Assembly (NCBI RefSeq): GCF_965638725.1
Contig: NC_134949.1
Coordinates: forward strand, 122,015,794-122,079,793
DNA length: 64,000 bases
From: Aptenodytes patagonicus
Taxonomy: Eukaryota; Chordata; Aves; Sphenisciformes; Spheniscidae
Direction: 5' to 3'
A program made the translations under genes and the position numbers. Below, in pieces: positions 42,982 through 56,200 of this stretch (position 1 is its first letter; each line of letters starts with the position of its first letter). The notes beneath the pieces are model-generated. The model had not been told where the DNA came from. It did no database searches and was given only the letters and a program-made list of their open reading frames with translations.

Positions 42982-45445
42982 GAGGAAAAACAATTTCTTT
43001 ATTATACTAAAGACCACTCGACGGTTAATATTACTTTGCTTTTCCCACTCATTATTTGTCTCATCTGTTCAGAACCATATTGCAGTTTTGCAGGTTGCCC
43101 TGCATTAGAGGCAGAAGCACAGCTACACTGATTCAGAAAAATGAATTGTGACTCATGTTTGGGATTCCTCTTTCACTCCTCTTTTGTTCTAAATAGTTTC
43201 ATCTGCTTATGGGACAGCTTGGACACCCTCTTCTCTATCCAGACGGGTCCTCAGCCTGCCCAGTGTGAAGGTAAGGGCAGGACTACTGCTCGTTTCTGCT
43301 TTCTGCTTTCTCTTTGTCCGCTTCCCGACAGACAGGGGTGACAAATGACCTTGTTCTCCACTTCACCAAGTGAGGGAGTCTGAGAAGGGCTAAAGACAAG
43401 CATTTGTTTTACACCTGAATTGCTAAGTAAGGGTTGTGATAACCTTCCCTTTAAACTGAGTGTGGGATATACTGGGCAAAGGGAAAGAAAGAAAGGGTGG
43501 TTAAGGGCAGATGCACTGCTGGATGCAGCACATACGCTTTTGAGCTATGTGGTATGCTGATAAAACCTGCTTTTGGTCCATATGAAGCTATGTCTGCTCC
43601 AGCCTTAGTCTGTAAGTTTTGGGGACCAAGGACCATCTCTCACTGTGTCTCTGCACAGCAACTAGCATAGGATAGATCCTGGCTTTGCTGGTTGCTTTTG
43701 CCTTCATTTACCCTGGCAAAGCAAAGTAGCACCTCCACGCATGCTTATGACAACGGAGCAAGCTTCCATCCCAGCCATGCTCTACCTCAAATGGTTGGGA
43801 GCGTGTTTGGTGGGGACTCTTGGATTCTCAGCTACCAGCCCTTTGTTCTTCAGAGCAGGGTTGGATCTTACCAGGAGCATCTGGGTTCTCCTGGCATATT
43901 ATTAGGTACAATTATTAGGTACATATTATTAGGTACAAGCAACAATGCAGAATGCCATTTCTCAACACAAATTGTAAGATGTTGGAAAGTTTGTCTGCTT
44001 TGACTGTAATTGTTTTGAAGCACCGAGAGACAGGAGAGCCAAATTTTGACCAAAGGTGGCAGGTCCTAGTGAAGGCAGCAGTAGGGCATGCACTGGGCAG
44101 ATTTTGGTCCTTAGCATGTGAAAAGATTGATCCATGTCCAGAATGCATGTCTCCAGCACCTCAGAAAACATGGCAATACACCTACAGTTTTGGAGAAACA
44201 TACCAGATAAACAGGAAAATAATAGTATATATAATAAAAATACAAATTGTTTTTGTCTGTTATTCAATCTTCCATCATTAGACAGTGGAATCTTCTGCTA
44301 TAAACCTCATGGTCATTTTACAGACGATTAAAGGAAAATGTCTTTAGGAGCACACTAAAGTTCTCTTAGTCATTAGCACTATCATATGCATGGTAGTTTA
44401 CCAGGTATGTGATTTAGATCTAAATGTTTTAAGCTCAATTTCTGCTGAAAATTCAAGTGAGAGTGTTCTTTGACTAATATTAAATTTAAAAAAAAACCAT
44501 AAAACTGCATCTTGACAGAATAGTTTATGTCCTACTTTCCACATTTCTCACTTACAGAAGATACAGTCCTCTAGTCCACCTTTTTTCTTTGAAGTTCGGT
44601 CTCCTGTCAGTGAATTTGTAGAAACTGGGATGGTTCATAAATGACCAGGACTTTGCCATCCATGGGAAAAGGAAGAAAAGGGCAAGTTACGTGCACATGG
44701 GAGAAAAATCTGCACGTAAGAAACGGCGGACTCTGGGCCAGACATTACCACCGGATCCTTTCCAGGAATGAGATCTTTAGCTTGTGATAGACAGTTGCAT
44801 GAAAACATCAGCTCATTGCTTAACAGCAGTCGAAAAGAAATTAAATTGTTAAGATGTAACAGGAAAATGATGGGAAAAAAGAGACAGTGCTGTTGAGCTA
44901 CTGCATAAATCACTTGTTTGCTGATACTTGCCTGTTGCGTGCAGTTCAGATCCCACCATTTCAGAAAGGACTGCAGTTCAGAGAAGAGCGACAAGTGTGA
45001 TGAGATATGGAAGGGCTTCCCTTTAAGTAAGGTGGGACTAGGTAAGGTAGGACTGTAGGTGGGAAAAGAGATGGTTGAGGCAGGGTATGGTGGTGACCTA
45101 TAACAGCACAAATAATATGGAGATGGCAGGTAAAGATCGGTTTTGCACTGCTTCCAAGAACAAGAGCAAGACGTGTCAAATAAAACCAGTAGGGTCACAG
45201 CTGACTTGTTGATCTTTATCAAATGATGTTGGGGGTGCAAAAAGTTTTCACAAATTCAAGGCAGGACTGGGTAAGTTCAGTGAGGAGAAATCCACTGCGG
45301 TTATGATGTACACAGGCACCACACTTGACTACAGAAGGCCCTGTGCTGAAAATAGTTGGAGGCAAAGAAAATTATAGCAGTAAGTATCACATGTTCTTGT
45401 CCTATTTGAAATCTCTCCTACGCATCTTGGAGATGGCTACTTGAC
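42982..45445. other. Spacer or C21orf62 5' intron, left part
   Basis: No coding exon is supported. It contains the small tandem repeat at 43896-43937. The 201-codon frame on minus at 44635-45240 has no recognised homology and is probably chance. Confidence 0.5.
43896..43937 (+). repeat. 13-15 bp tandem repeat, three copies
   Basis: ATTATTAGGTACA occurs three times in a row with one or two extra bases between copies. Confidence 0.9.
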
Positions 45446-46150
45446 TAGAATCATAGAATAGAATCATAGAATCATAGAATCGTTAAGGTTGGAAAAGACC
45501 TCTAAGATCATCGAGTCCAACCGTCAGCCCACCACCACCGTGCCCACTAAACCATGTCCCTAAGTGCCGCATCTACATGTCTTTTAAATACTTCCAGGGA
45601 TGGTGACTCAACCACTTCCCTGGGCAGCCTCTTCCAATGTTTAACCACTCTTTCAGTAAAGAATGTTTTCCTCATGTCCAATCTAAACCTCCCCTGGCAC
45701 AACTTGAGGCCATTTCCTCTCGTCCTATTGCTTGTCACTTGGGAGAAGAGACCGACACCCACCTCGCTACAACCTCCTTTCAGGTGGTTGTAGAGAGCGA
45801 TGAGGTCTCCCCTCAGCCTCCTTTTCTCCAGGCTAAACAACCCCAGTTCCCTCAGTCGCTCCTCATAAGACTTGTTCTCCAGACCCCTCACCAGCCTCGT
45901 TGCCCTTCTCTGGACACGCTCCAGCACCTCAACGTCCTTCTTGTAGTGAGGGGCCCAAAACTGAACACAGTATTTGAGGTGCGGCCTCACCAGTGCCGAG
46001 TACAGGGGCACAATCACATCCCTACTCCTGCTGGCCACATGATTTCTGATACAGGCCAGGATGCCATTGGCCTTCTTGGCCACCTGGGCACACTGCCGGC
46101 TCATGTTCAGCCGGCTGTCGACCAACACCCCTAGGCTAGATGGATCTTTG
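45446..46150 (-). mobile_element. CR1 LINE, 5'-truncated, minus-strand sense
   Basis: The left end holds several AGAATCATAGAAT units, the reverse complement of the CR1 3' terminal repeat. The minus strand has a long open frame (45547-46206) matching the CR1 polyprotein C-terminus, including [20 protein letters not shown] and [20 protein letters not shown]. It is better preserved than the copies at 41 and 58 kb and looks relatively young. Confidence 0.95.
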
Positions 46151-49100
46151 GTCTGACAGATTGTGGCCATTCTTAAACAAGACCTGTATAGTGTAAATGT
46201 ACGCAAACCGACTCAAGCGTGATTTAATTCTGTATGTACTCCCTGAATTTAGTACGTTGTTTTCTTAAATGAAGGATACAGACATTTTAATACTTAAATA
46301 TTTAATCCATCTTGTAGAACATACCAGAAATACCAGTCCAACTGTTAGCTAATGTTTAACTTCAAAGGTCAGACTCATATAAGCTGTAGCTGTTCTGGTA
46401 TCGTTACTCCTAGATTAATTTGGTCTCCAGTATCTAAGCATCTAATCATGCATCACAATGAAAATCCTATTACTAAACCTCCACACTGTGCTTATTTTCT
46501 CAGCCCTTAACCGTGGCTAACAGTTGTGATAAATCAGAAATCTCTAATATCACCACTGTTTCACAATTCAATGAAATTATTTGGATTTATCTGATTTGGA
46601 GGTAATATTTGCCAGAAGAATTCCTAGACAATGTTAACAGTATGAGTTTGAACTAAGTAAAAGAGATTTTAATTGAAGACTCAGCACTTCTGCATTTCAA
46701 ACTCCCACCCGCGTAAAAAGGGGTAGTACTGCTTTTTCCACATAACATGTGAGGACTTAATAGTCATAAAACGTTAGAATAAAATACTTCGATGCATCCT
46801 CATTAGTTTTAACTCTTGATTCCTTTTCATATTTTTTTCAGTACCCGAAGAGTGGAGAACCTTTAGTTCTCTACTTTCCTGCAGCCAACCAAAGAAAATT
46901 CTCTTTCAAGTTTAGCTTAGCTGATAGCATTTGGGCTCCGTCCATCAAAATCCAAACAAAATTCTAAACCTTGGCGTTCCAGGAAATGTTATCTCCAGAA
47001 ATACTTGCTATCCTCTTCTGCTCCCTGCAATGCAGAAACATTCCTATCAATTCAGTTCTCAGTATTTAGTTTCTGTGTGGCTTTGGTGAGTGATATGCAA
47101 GCAGTGAAATACATGTTGCAGGTTGTCTGTCTGTGAAGTGTCAGTCACCTGCGATGCACCTTTACTTAAGCTACCAATTATCTACAGAAAAATGTGCATT
47201 ATATGGCTCTTAATCAAATTACTTTGCTGTCTGCACGGGTTAAGGCTTGGAAAAAGGTTGGCTTTAATTTTTAGCGGTGGGAAGAGCTGCCTTGCAAGGA
47301 AGAAGCGAGTTAAAGCATAGATAAAACTCAACCGCACTAGCTTGATGTCTCTGAGTTGTACCTTTTTGAATTATTACTGCTGTCAAGGCACTGTTAGGAG
47401 AGAGGGTCACAACTTAGCAAGAGGTTGTTTTCACTAAAAGTCTGGGGAGAGGTCTTCCCTAGGCGTGGCTCAGAAGAGTCTGAGTTTCAGTACAGAAGAT
47501 AATGAAGAATGTGAAGCAAAAGTTGCAGACATGGCAGTTGAGGGACAGGACTTTGCCAGGGTAGAAGATGGGGGGGGAAAAAAAGAGGATCAAAGAAGAG
47601 CATGGGTCTGAAAAACAGGGCCAGGGTCTGAATGTATGCACCTGCAGGATGACGTCTTGTTATTATGAAGCAAAATGGTTGAAGTGATCTGAGTTTAATC
47701 ATTGAAAGGACTGAAACACAGAATTGTTAATGTTTTTTTTTAATTTGCTGTGTTGATGTCATGGTGAGTTACACAAAGAATAAACCCTTTGTCTCTCAGG
47801 AAGTACTTTTGAAGTTGCAAAAGCTAACAGTTATTTTCAAAAATCTTCCTCCTTTGCAGAGATTCCTTATATTTTGGATTGCTTGTAATGCAAAGATGCC
47901 TTCAGTAGGGCTCTTGGAGATACACAAAAGCCCTTTGTTGTAATATTGCCATTAAGTGGAAAGAAAATATGGGGTGATTCTCTTGCCTATTGTGGGTCTG
48001 TGTTCTCCATCATCTCCAAATTTACAAAGAACAACGGAGTATCTTCAGAAAACTGGAGAATTTGGGCTGTGGGCTACATCTTTCCACCATGCTCGCTCTC
48101 TGAGCATTACCCGCTCCCTTAACAGAGATAATTTATCCATTGAGCTCATTAAAATATTTTTAGATATAACCTATAGAAACCCAAAGAATGCATCAGATCG
48201 TGCTAAATGTCAAGAATTTCCATACGATTTTCTAGGGAAAATTGGTGGGTATGCCGCCTTCTCTTCCCTAATTTTCAAATCAAGCTTAGCTAGACTTCCA
48301 ATATAATCAGTACATATTCAGAGACTAAGCAACAGTCTCATCATATGCATTTAATATGCATGCGTTCATCTAGTTCTGCAGCCTTCTTCCTTGACTATGG
48401 CTATTTCAGTGATAAAACAACCCAACAGACTCAGTCTATGTCTTACTCTTCTACTATGCTACCAACTTTGGCAAAAGGAGGCTTATCATACAGTTATGAA
48501 GAAAACATCTCTGGGTGTTGTTTCTACTTAAAACTTTTAAAATCTATAGCTATTTAAAGACTCATCCACCTGACACAATGGATTTTGCAACTTGTTTGCA
48601 TAAGCCATTTGACATTTCCTTGCATAACATAGCATAGCAGGTATAGCAGTCCTGTAAAAATCATATAAACATTTTTCAGCTTTCCAGTTTATACTAGAGG
48701 ATTGCTGAACTCAAGAAGTGAGAATGGTATTTCAAATCTGAACTTGGCAAATTAGCTGAATGCCCTTCCCTCACAGATGGGTAACCAAAACCTACCTGCT
48801 TTTATGTATCTGTTCTGGTGCAAAGAATAACGCCTTTGTCTACAGAAGCTCAAGCTAAGAAGGAGCTGGTCTGCATTTTATTTCCATGTAATTGTTCAAT
48901 TCAGCTGTTTTAGACAGTCAGTCTTGTCCAACCTTATACCCAATGTTCATCAGTCCTTGAAAGTGGCTGGCGTAATAAAAACGGTAACACGTTTTCATAC
49001 CAGAAGTGATTGAACTTGTTCATTAACCAGTTGCAGTGAGCTGATGGATAAATACATTTTGATTAAAACACAAAATGGATCTGTAGCCTAAACGTGGTAT

Positions 49101-52100
49101 GCGCTATAGGAGTCTTGTGCTATTGCTGAAGGTTTGGTTTAAACTTTCGAGTAAAAAGAATCTAGAGCTCTACCAGGCTGCAAGATGACCTCCAGCAGAA
49201 GTAATACCACCTTGGGTTCATTTCTTTGTCCAATGCAGCAAAGAAATAATTTGTCCAAACAGATGGTGGTTTATTCTAACAACGTGGTTTCTTTACGGTG
49301 GTATTATTTCTAACAACATCCCAAACAACCATGTTTCAAATGAGGCATAGGTGGGATATAATAACATGCCCTTCACCCAACTGCACTGATACTTTTTCTA
49401 AGTTGGTCTCATACAGTCAGCTAACAATTACACAGTGTTTTGAAATTATGCACTGTGATTGTAATGTTTCCTTTTATCAGTTACTGGTCAGTTTTTGTTA
49501 CGGCTGCAACCTTCAACATATGCACCCCCTGCTTCAACAAATCTGCCCCCTGCATAGGTAAATTGGAGGTAAAGCCTACTTTCCTTCCCTTTCCATCTTT
49601 ACATAGTCCAGTTTTGGAAATACAATTAGAGGTGGAAAAAACAAGAGGGGAGTAAAACTAGTAGATAAATAGCTGCTGAGTCAACCCCCCCACACCGCCT
49701 TGCTGTCCAGAGTCACAATGTGGTAAGCATTTAGTGTTTGAGAATGAAGTGAAAAATTAAATCCATGTATGAGAACGACTCAGTGCCTTGAATAGTAATT
49801 AGACTGTATTGCCCCAGAGCTCTTTTCTTACGCCTGCTTTTTCTTATGCCTGGGTAAGCAGTCACCCAACTTCACTGAGCAGTGGTAGGGTACCACTACC
49901 CCATGGGAATTGGTGATAGTTGATCCAGTTCTCCTCCAAACAACCGACAGTGTTTCCCCAGTGGTTACCTGCCAATTACAGCATTAAAACACCTCAGAAA
50001 GGTTTTGAAGAGTGGATTTTGGTTTCTATGAATTGAAGAGAGACCTCAGTTCAGGTATCAGAAGGCAAAGATTCAGCGATTACAAAAAGAGTACTGATAG
50101 AAACTCTGCCACTGCAAGGGCTTTCTGGGAAATGGAGAGGTGGAAGTGGGATATGTTCAAGATCAAGAGATTCTTAACTGGCCTGAAGATGTTAATCATC
50201 AAGAAGGCTTTGGTGATTGGTATCATCTTCTTGATTTTCATCTGGCATTTAAGCTTCCTGAAGTCCAAACGTACCATCCAGTTTTCCTCATAGACTCCTT
50301 TAGAAAAGCCTTCCTTGACATTGAGGGGAAGCTCTTGCATCACCCCAAATTGGAGGACTTTTTGTTATAACCAGATCTGTTTAGCTGAATACTTGGAGAA
50401 CAGGGAAGAAAGGTCAGCTCTAAGCACCAGCAGCAACTCCGTAACAACTAAGTCAGTCTTTAGTAAAGCATGTCTAGGAGTACTTGGACACAGTACCTAG
50501 ACCCCAGAGCACAGACTCAGCAGACACAGGTGGATGAGGAGGAAACCACAGCAGCCTGTGTGGTGGAACAAGGAGGTAGCTGTGGGCGAAGGAGGCAGCT
50601 GTAGAGAGAAGGAGGAAAGGTGGTGATAAGGGGCTTGGTGGAGGAGAGGCAAGTGCAGCCCAGAGATGGGATGGAGGAATGAAGGAGAAGGAAGGAGTAG
50701 GAAGCCTTCCTCAACAAATCAGGAAGCTCTTTAATAGGGCAGAACATACAGAAAGAGTACAAAACTGAGGTCCCGGGGCAGGTTTTTTGCTAACTTTACA
50801 AGCATGTCTTGACAGAAAGTAAAAGAGAAGGAACAACATCTCTCTAGAAGAGCCACCCATTCTGCTTCTGCTTTGGCTCCTGATTTGTGTGGTTTATATC
50901 CAAACCAGTATTTGTTGTTCAGTAGTGAGTTGTTCCTTCCATGCAAAAACTGGAGAAGAACTAGATCCCAGCAGCTGCCTCGGAGTCCCTCCAGCCTGCA
51001 GTGCTGGCCTGGGGAGGGGTAGGGCAGCCGCTGCTTTGGAGCTGGGATCTCTGCGATAGGGAGGGGAGAAGAGAAGCTGCATTCTCTGCTTAGCAGCAAA
51101 CAAAATTCCTAATGATTTTAGGGAAATTTTACTTGCTCCTGGTAGCAATAACCTGCTTCTGAAAAAAATTGAGTGATCTAAATCTAGCAAATCATTTGTT
51201 CATTTTTGTCCTGAGTGGGGGGGCCTCTCAAGTGAAAATCGGACTAGACATAGATACCAGCAGAAAATTATTCCAGTTTGATGGCTTCAGCCGTGCATGT
51301 TTTTAGATGTGTATCCTCTTTCCAGCATTGAAACCCCCGTTTTATTACATGTTATCCCAAAAGTTTTCTAGCACAAGATTCCATCCCCGCTCCTTTTTCT
51401 TCGCAGGTTTTGATAGCTAAAGGCGATTTTCAATGCTTATTTAGTAATAATGTCATTTCAGGTTTCTGAATTTGCTTTGATCATTCCACTTTTTTTTTTT
51501 TTTTTTTTGCTAATTGCAGATCTGTGTATTAAGAAAACTGCAAAAAAGCAATAAAAAGCCTTTGACTGTTGTGTGAGAATGCTATTGTCTCAAGGAAAGT
51601 TAATCCTATTCAATGGAAGTCCCAAGCCTATACAATGAATTTCTCCACAGGGTGCTTTCTTCCATTCTCTATTCAGAAAAAAACCTAATTAAAACCCCTC
51701 ATTGATCACTTGTGTTAACATGTGCCTATGTGAAAGTGCTGTATTAAGCAAAGAGGAGCTTAAAGCCATATAATCTTGTGCAGCTTGAGTAATGTACACA
51801 GGATGAATACCAAAACCACCCAATTTAGATCAAAATAGCATGAAAGGCTGGACAATGCCAAAAGGATTTAGAAGAGCTACGAAGACTCCCTCTTTCTTTT
51901 CCTGTTTGCATGCAGGTATGGGAGGGATGTGTAAAAAAATACATTGCATTTCAGAGTGACGGTGGCAGCAAGGAGGTAGGTACAGCAGCTTAACTGGGCT
52001 GATCTCACCGGGGCCAATGCATCACTCGCCTGCCGCGCAGAAACCTCCAAAGGGAGGCAGGGGGAAGAGGAGCGCAGACAAGCTCCCGTTACTCTAAGGA

Positions 52101-55100
52101 GCACAGCACGCCCCAGGCTTGCCTTCATCTCTGTACTCTTTCGGTGATATTTAATACCGGTCTAGCCTGTGAAATGTTTGTTGAAAAGGGGTTTTTAAAG
52201 ACTGCACAGGGCTACTGCTGGGTGGCTGTGCTGTGTTCGCATCGTGACTAACTGCAGGTTTTTGAAATGCATTTCTTTGGCATTTGAAAGAGTAAACTGA
52301 ACTTTTTTTTTTTCTCAAAGATAATGCTAACAATTTGCTTGAAAGTCTATCAGATCTTCTGGAAAAAAAATTTTTGTTGTCAAATTGTAACTGAAAAAAA
52401 TAACATCTCTGGTTTGCAGAGAGGTATGCACATGAGAAAGGGTGAGGTTAGCTTTTAACATCTACTGAACTAAGGAGGTGTTAAAATACAAGATTACAGG
52501 AAAATGTAAAGGCTTATGTAAAATGCAAAAAGTCAGTCCCTTAATAAGTCTAGTCTGAGTCTTCACTGCAGAGTAGCTACATTATCTGACTAGAAAGCCC
52601 TAGGGAGGCTCAGGCCTTGAGGGAAACAAAATGCTGGATTTGACCTTTTTACTCTGTGGGAGTTTTAGGAGTTCCCTAAGTGGGCTGATGGCAGAGAGAG
52701 AGGTATTTTGTTTTCCGTCTCTTTGTTTGAACAATTACCATATTTATTTAGTTACTCCACAGATAAATGTAGGAAAATAACTTTGTGATAAAAGCTGACG
52801 TTCTACAGACTTCCAGGCTGCAGCGTGATCCGTGCTTGTTGTCAATAACTTGAAAATTGTATTTGCATTTGCTTGTGCAGCAAAAGCCTGGGCTGCTGTC
52901 ATTAGGCTGAGCAGCCAGTGCTGTAGCAGTGGTGCTGTCAAGTGTAGCGGAACAAATTCCTTCCCAGCAATGACAAAAATGCAAGATAAAATAGGCAATT
53001 CTGTTGCATCGAACTTGAACAACACACAGACCCTTGAAAATGTTCCCATATGGGTATTTTGGTATTCAGGTGTACACAGACTCTGGGACAGACAATTCGT
53101 CTAAAAAGACCTCTGCAAAATCATCAAGCCTGTCCATCCCATGCAAAGCTTCTGTCCATACCGGAGGCAAACGTTACAGCGGGGAAGGTTGTGACATGTT
53201 AACTGCAGGGAGGCAGATGAATAGGAGAAAACTCAAGGAAAAGGAGGAAGTCTTGTCCTCCCAAAGAATTGGGAGTGGCAATACCTCCCTTTTTCCTCCC
53301 CGATGAAGATCACCCTCAGCAGGTCACAGCCTGATTATTCCCAACCCTGAGAGAGTAGAAAGGATGCATGTGTAAGGCCTTCATTTTCACGCCCCGCTTC
53401 ACACATGCAGTCTGCAGTTTTCCTAATAAAGAGCGGGGGACCAAGATGAGTGGCAGGATTTGCTTTGCCAGAACAGACCTGGAGCTATTCCAGCTTGGAG
53501 ATGTGCACAGTACATGCTGTCCGGGAAGGCTGACACACACTGATCTGGGTATTCACCTTTGAATTGCACCAGGATAAGCATTTACATAAATGAAAAGTGA
53601 GAAGTAAGTGGTATAAAGCTTTACCAACTTGGGAGGAGAGCACTGTTCTGCACAGCTTTACAAAGCAGCAGCAGATCAAACATACCTTACCCACTTGAGC
53701 ACCATAGGCAGGATTTGTCATTACACCTGTGTAATTGGGTTGAAATTGGTGGTATATATCTGATCTAATGAAATGGAATATCAGAATTTTTTTTTCTAGC
53801 GGTGCTATTATGGCAGTGTGTCTCCATCCTGCCTGCTAGTACAACCTATGACTACCAGTCCCGGTTTCCTATTCAGTGGTTATAAAGTGCTTTAAGAGTC
53901 TCAGAGGGAAGGCATTATAGAAAAATCAGTTTCTTCCTGTTGCTATCTAACCAGGCAGCTATTCCAGTCTGTTGGCTGTTTAATATTTCTCCGCAGTGCC
54001 TTCTGCAGCTTTCAAGTAATGGAAGCACTAGCGGCTTGAACTCTTGTCCTGATGCTTATGAGAGAGCCCTGTACCAAAAAGGTGTCAGGAAGATAAAATC
54101 ATGCCATGGCTTTGTGTTAAAGAGAAACCCCAGAGTACACAGTTATATGTTACACTGTGCAAAGATCTTACTTCTAGTCTAAATTACAGATTAGTACTTT
54201 TCAATAACTTCCTCGTTCGCTTCTTGAACGATCTAGCCTTTTGCCTTCCGATAGCCTAATTTTATTTATTCTTGTAAAAGAGAAGCCTTAGCAAATATAA
54301 TTTCCTTCAGTACTGGTGCTGACTCTGAATGCACTGAATGTATGTAAGCTACAATGTTAGGGGGGTTGTGCTTCCTGTCATTTAAAGTCTGAGTATTCAA
54401 AAAAAAAAAAGTGTCTACACATGCATAAAGCATGAGTTTGTATGCTCATGAATGCGCAAGTGTATCACATTTTCATACAAGTACTTCTGTAATTGTAAGG
54501 TATGTGCAATCAAATCCCTGTTTATTCATCTGTCCTTGGAAAGGGACACCTTCTGGGAAATCAGGTGTCCCCAGGATGGGTGGTCAGCACTGCCTGAAAA
54601 CCAGAATTATCCTTGGTGGCTCAAGCTGAGCACTTGAACACTGAGGTACTAAAATTAATTTTAAAACCACTTTTTAAAATTCTCATTTTTTTATGTCAAA
54701 TCAACTACTCCCTGGAGCAAGGGTACTTACAATGAGTGAACTTTAGTAAAGAAAGCTTGACTGCAACTTGTTGTTATTATTTCCCGGTGCCCTTTCTAAC
54801 CTTACCTGGACAAATGTTCAAGTTAAGCATTACGCTAAATTAAAGATTTGCCAAGCCCAAAACATAATGCTTACTTCATTAATGAAAATGGTATAAAAAG
54901 CATACTTTAACACTTTATTCTCTATTGTTCAAATCCTAAATTAAGAAAAAGAGTTGTGAGAGGAGAAAGCTGCATAACAGAAAGCTGTTACGAAATGCTA
55001 ATGGTCACTAAGCAGCTGGAGACTGAAACTCTGGAGCAGGGCCTCCTGGTGCCGGGTATCTCGTCTCCCGTTCACTCACTCACTCAGTGGACGTTGTCAT

Positions 55101-55650
55101 TGCCATTGAGACTCCAGAGCTATATAGAGACGGTGTATTTACTTTGTTTTGTCCTTACTGTATCACTGGCTTGATTTATAAATTAAATGGCAGAATAAAA
55201 CACAGGTCCTAGCTGCTCTTTCCCTGATCCTCCTTTTCCAGTGCTCTTCTCAAGGCAGTTTTAACTGAATAAAATGACTCAACTCCTGTCAGCTGGAATA
55301 ATTCCCACCAACACTTCTGTCACCTTTAAAGATTTGCCTAAAGAAGTATTTGCAAAATGGAGCAAAATCATTCCACCAGTCTTTGTGGTTATTATTAATA
55401 GAGTTATTAATTATTACCTAAGGCATACAGATACAGCGTATAAACAATTGCAACATATGAAAGACAAACTTTGCAGAATCTGTTATTTCACCGTGATTAC
55501 AAAACAACAAATCTGAAAAAAAATACCTGCCAGGAACAGAGTTACTGGCAAGGAAATAATTGTGCTGGAAGAGAAACGGCCTCATTCATAAAAATACAAG
55601 CTAGCAAACGTTCCCCTGTTATTTACGCCCCCCCTTTCACAGACGAAACA
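46151..55650. other. Long non-coding spacer
   Basis: About 9.5 kb of mostly unique AT-rich DNA with no supported exon. A T19 run lies at 51490-51508, and a pair of ATGCAT half-sites at 48345-48361. By synteny this lies between PAXBP1 and the OLIG genes, a region that can hold enhancers. That cannot be judged without cross-species alignment. Confidence 0.45.
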
Positions 55651-55659
55651 AAGACAGCG

Positions 55660-56200
55660 ACTTACTCTTTCTCCGGATGCCGGCAGATGGGTTCGTCGCC
55701 GGCTGGCTTCCCGCTTGGCTGAGCTTGCCGAGGCAGGGATGCTCGGCTGCGTCTGGGAGCGGGTTCAGCCCGTGGGGCAGGCGGCAGTGCCTCCTCTCCC
55801 ACTCGCTGCCGCTCTTTTATGTTTTCGCAGGCCAGCAACCCATGCCGTTCCCCTGACAACAGGGAGAGCGGTCCAAGGTTTACCACTATCATTAACGCCA
55901 CCGCGGCAGGATCCCTACCTGTCTTTCTTACCTCTGCTCCCACGCCGTCGGGCGTGCCGTCGTACATGAAGGGCCTGTCTGGAAATACTTAGAGGTGACC
56001 GACAGCCTCCCTGTTTGCTCTCGGAGGGGAGCTGGGGTGTAGCCGAGCAGTGGGAGCTGGTGACCCGTGTTCGCAGGGGGATGGCCAGCCTGGTGCGCAG
56101 AGAGGGAGACGGGACCTCCGGCGTGCTGTGCTCCCCACCTGGCACTGCGCTGGCCCTCCACCTGGGGAGCCCCGTGACCATCCCCATGGGACATATTCTG
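55660..56200 (-). promoter_or_regulatory. Candidate promoter and first exon of C21orf62 (minus strand)
   Basis: A GC- and CpG-enriched patch in AT-rich surroundings. On the minus strand there is a TATA-like CATAAAAG (55814-55821), then about 120-150 bases, then a strong donor AGA/GTAAGT (exon end 55666). A second strong donor, AGAG/GTAAGA, ends an exon at 55932. This fits an untranslated first exon spliced to the acceptor at 42980. No transcript evidence is available, so the link is an inference. Confidence 0.35.

Noticed and set aside
44635-45240. 201-codon minus-strand frame
   Set aside because: Compositionally odd (Ser/Leu/Pro-rich) with no known motif. Probably a chance frame over a purine-rich plus strand.
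47956-48306. 116-codon plus-strand frame
   Set aside because: It begins with GTG, has no homologue I recognise and lies in AT-rich DNA without splice or promoter context.
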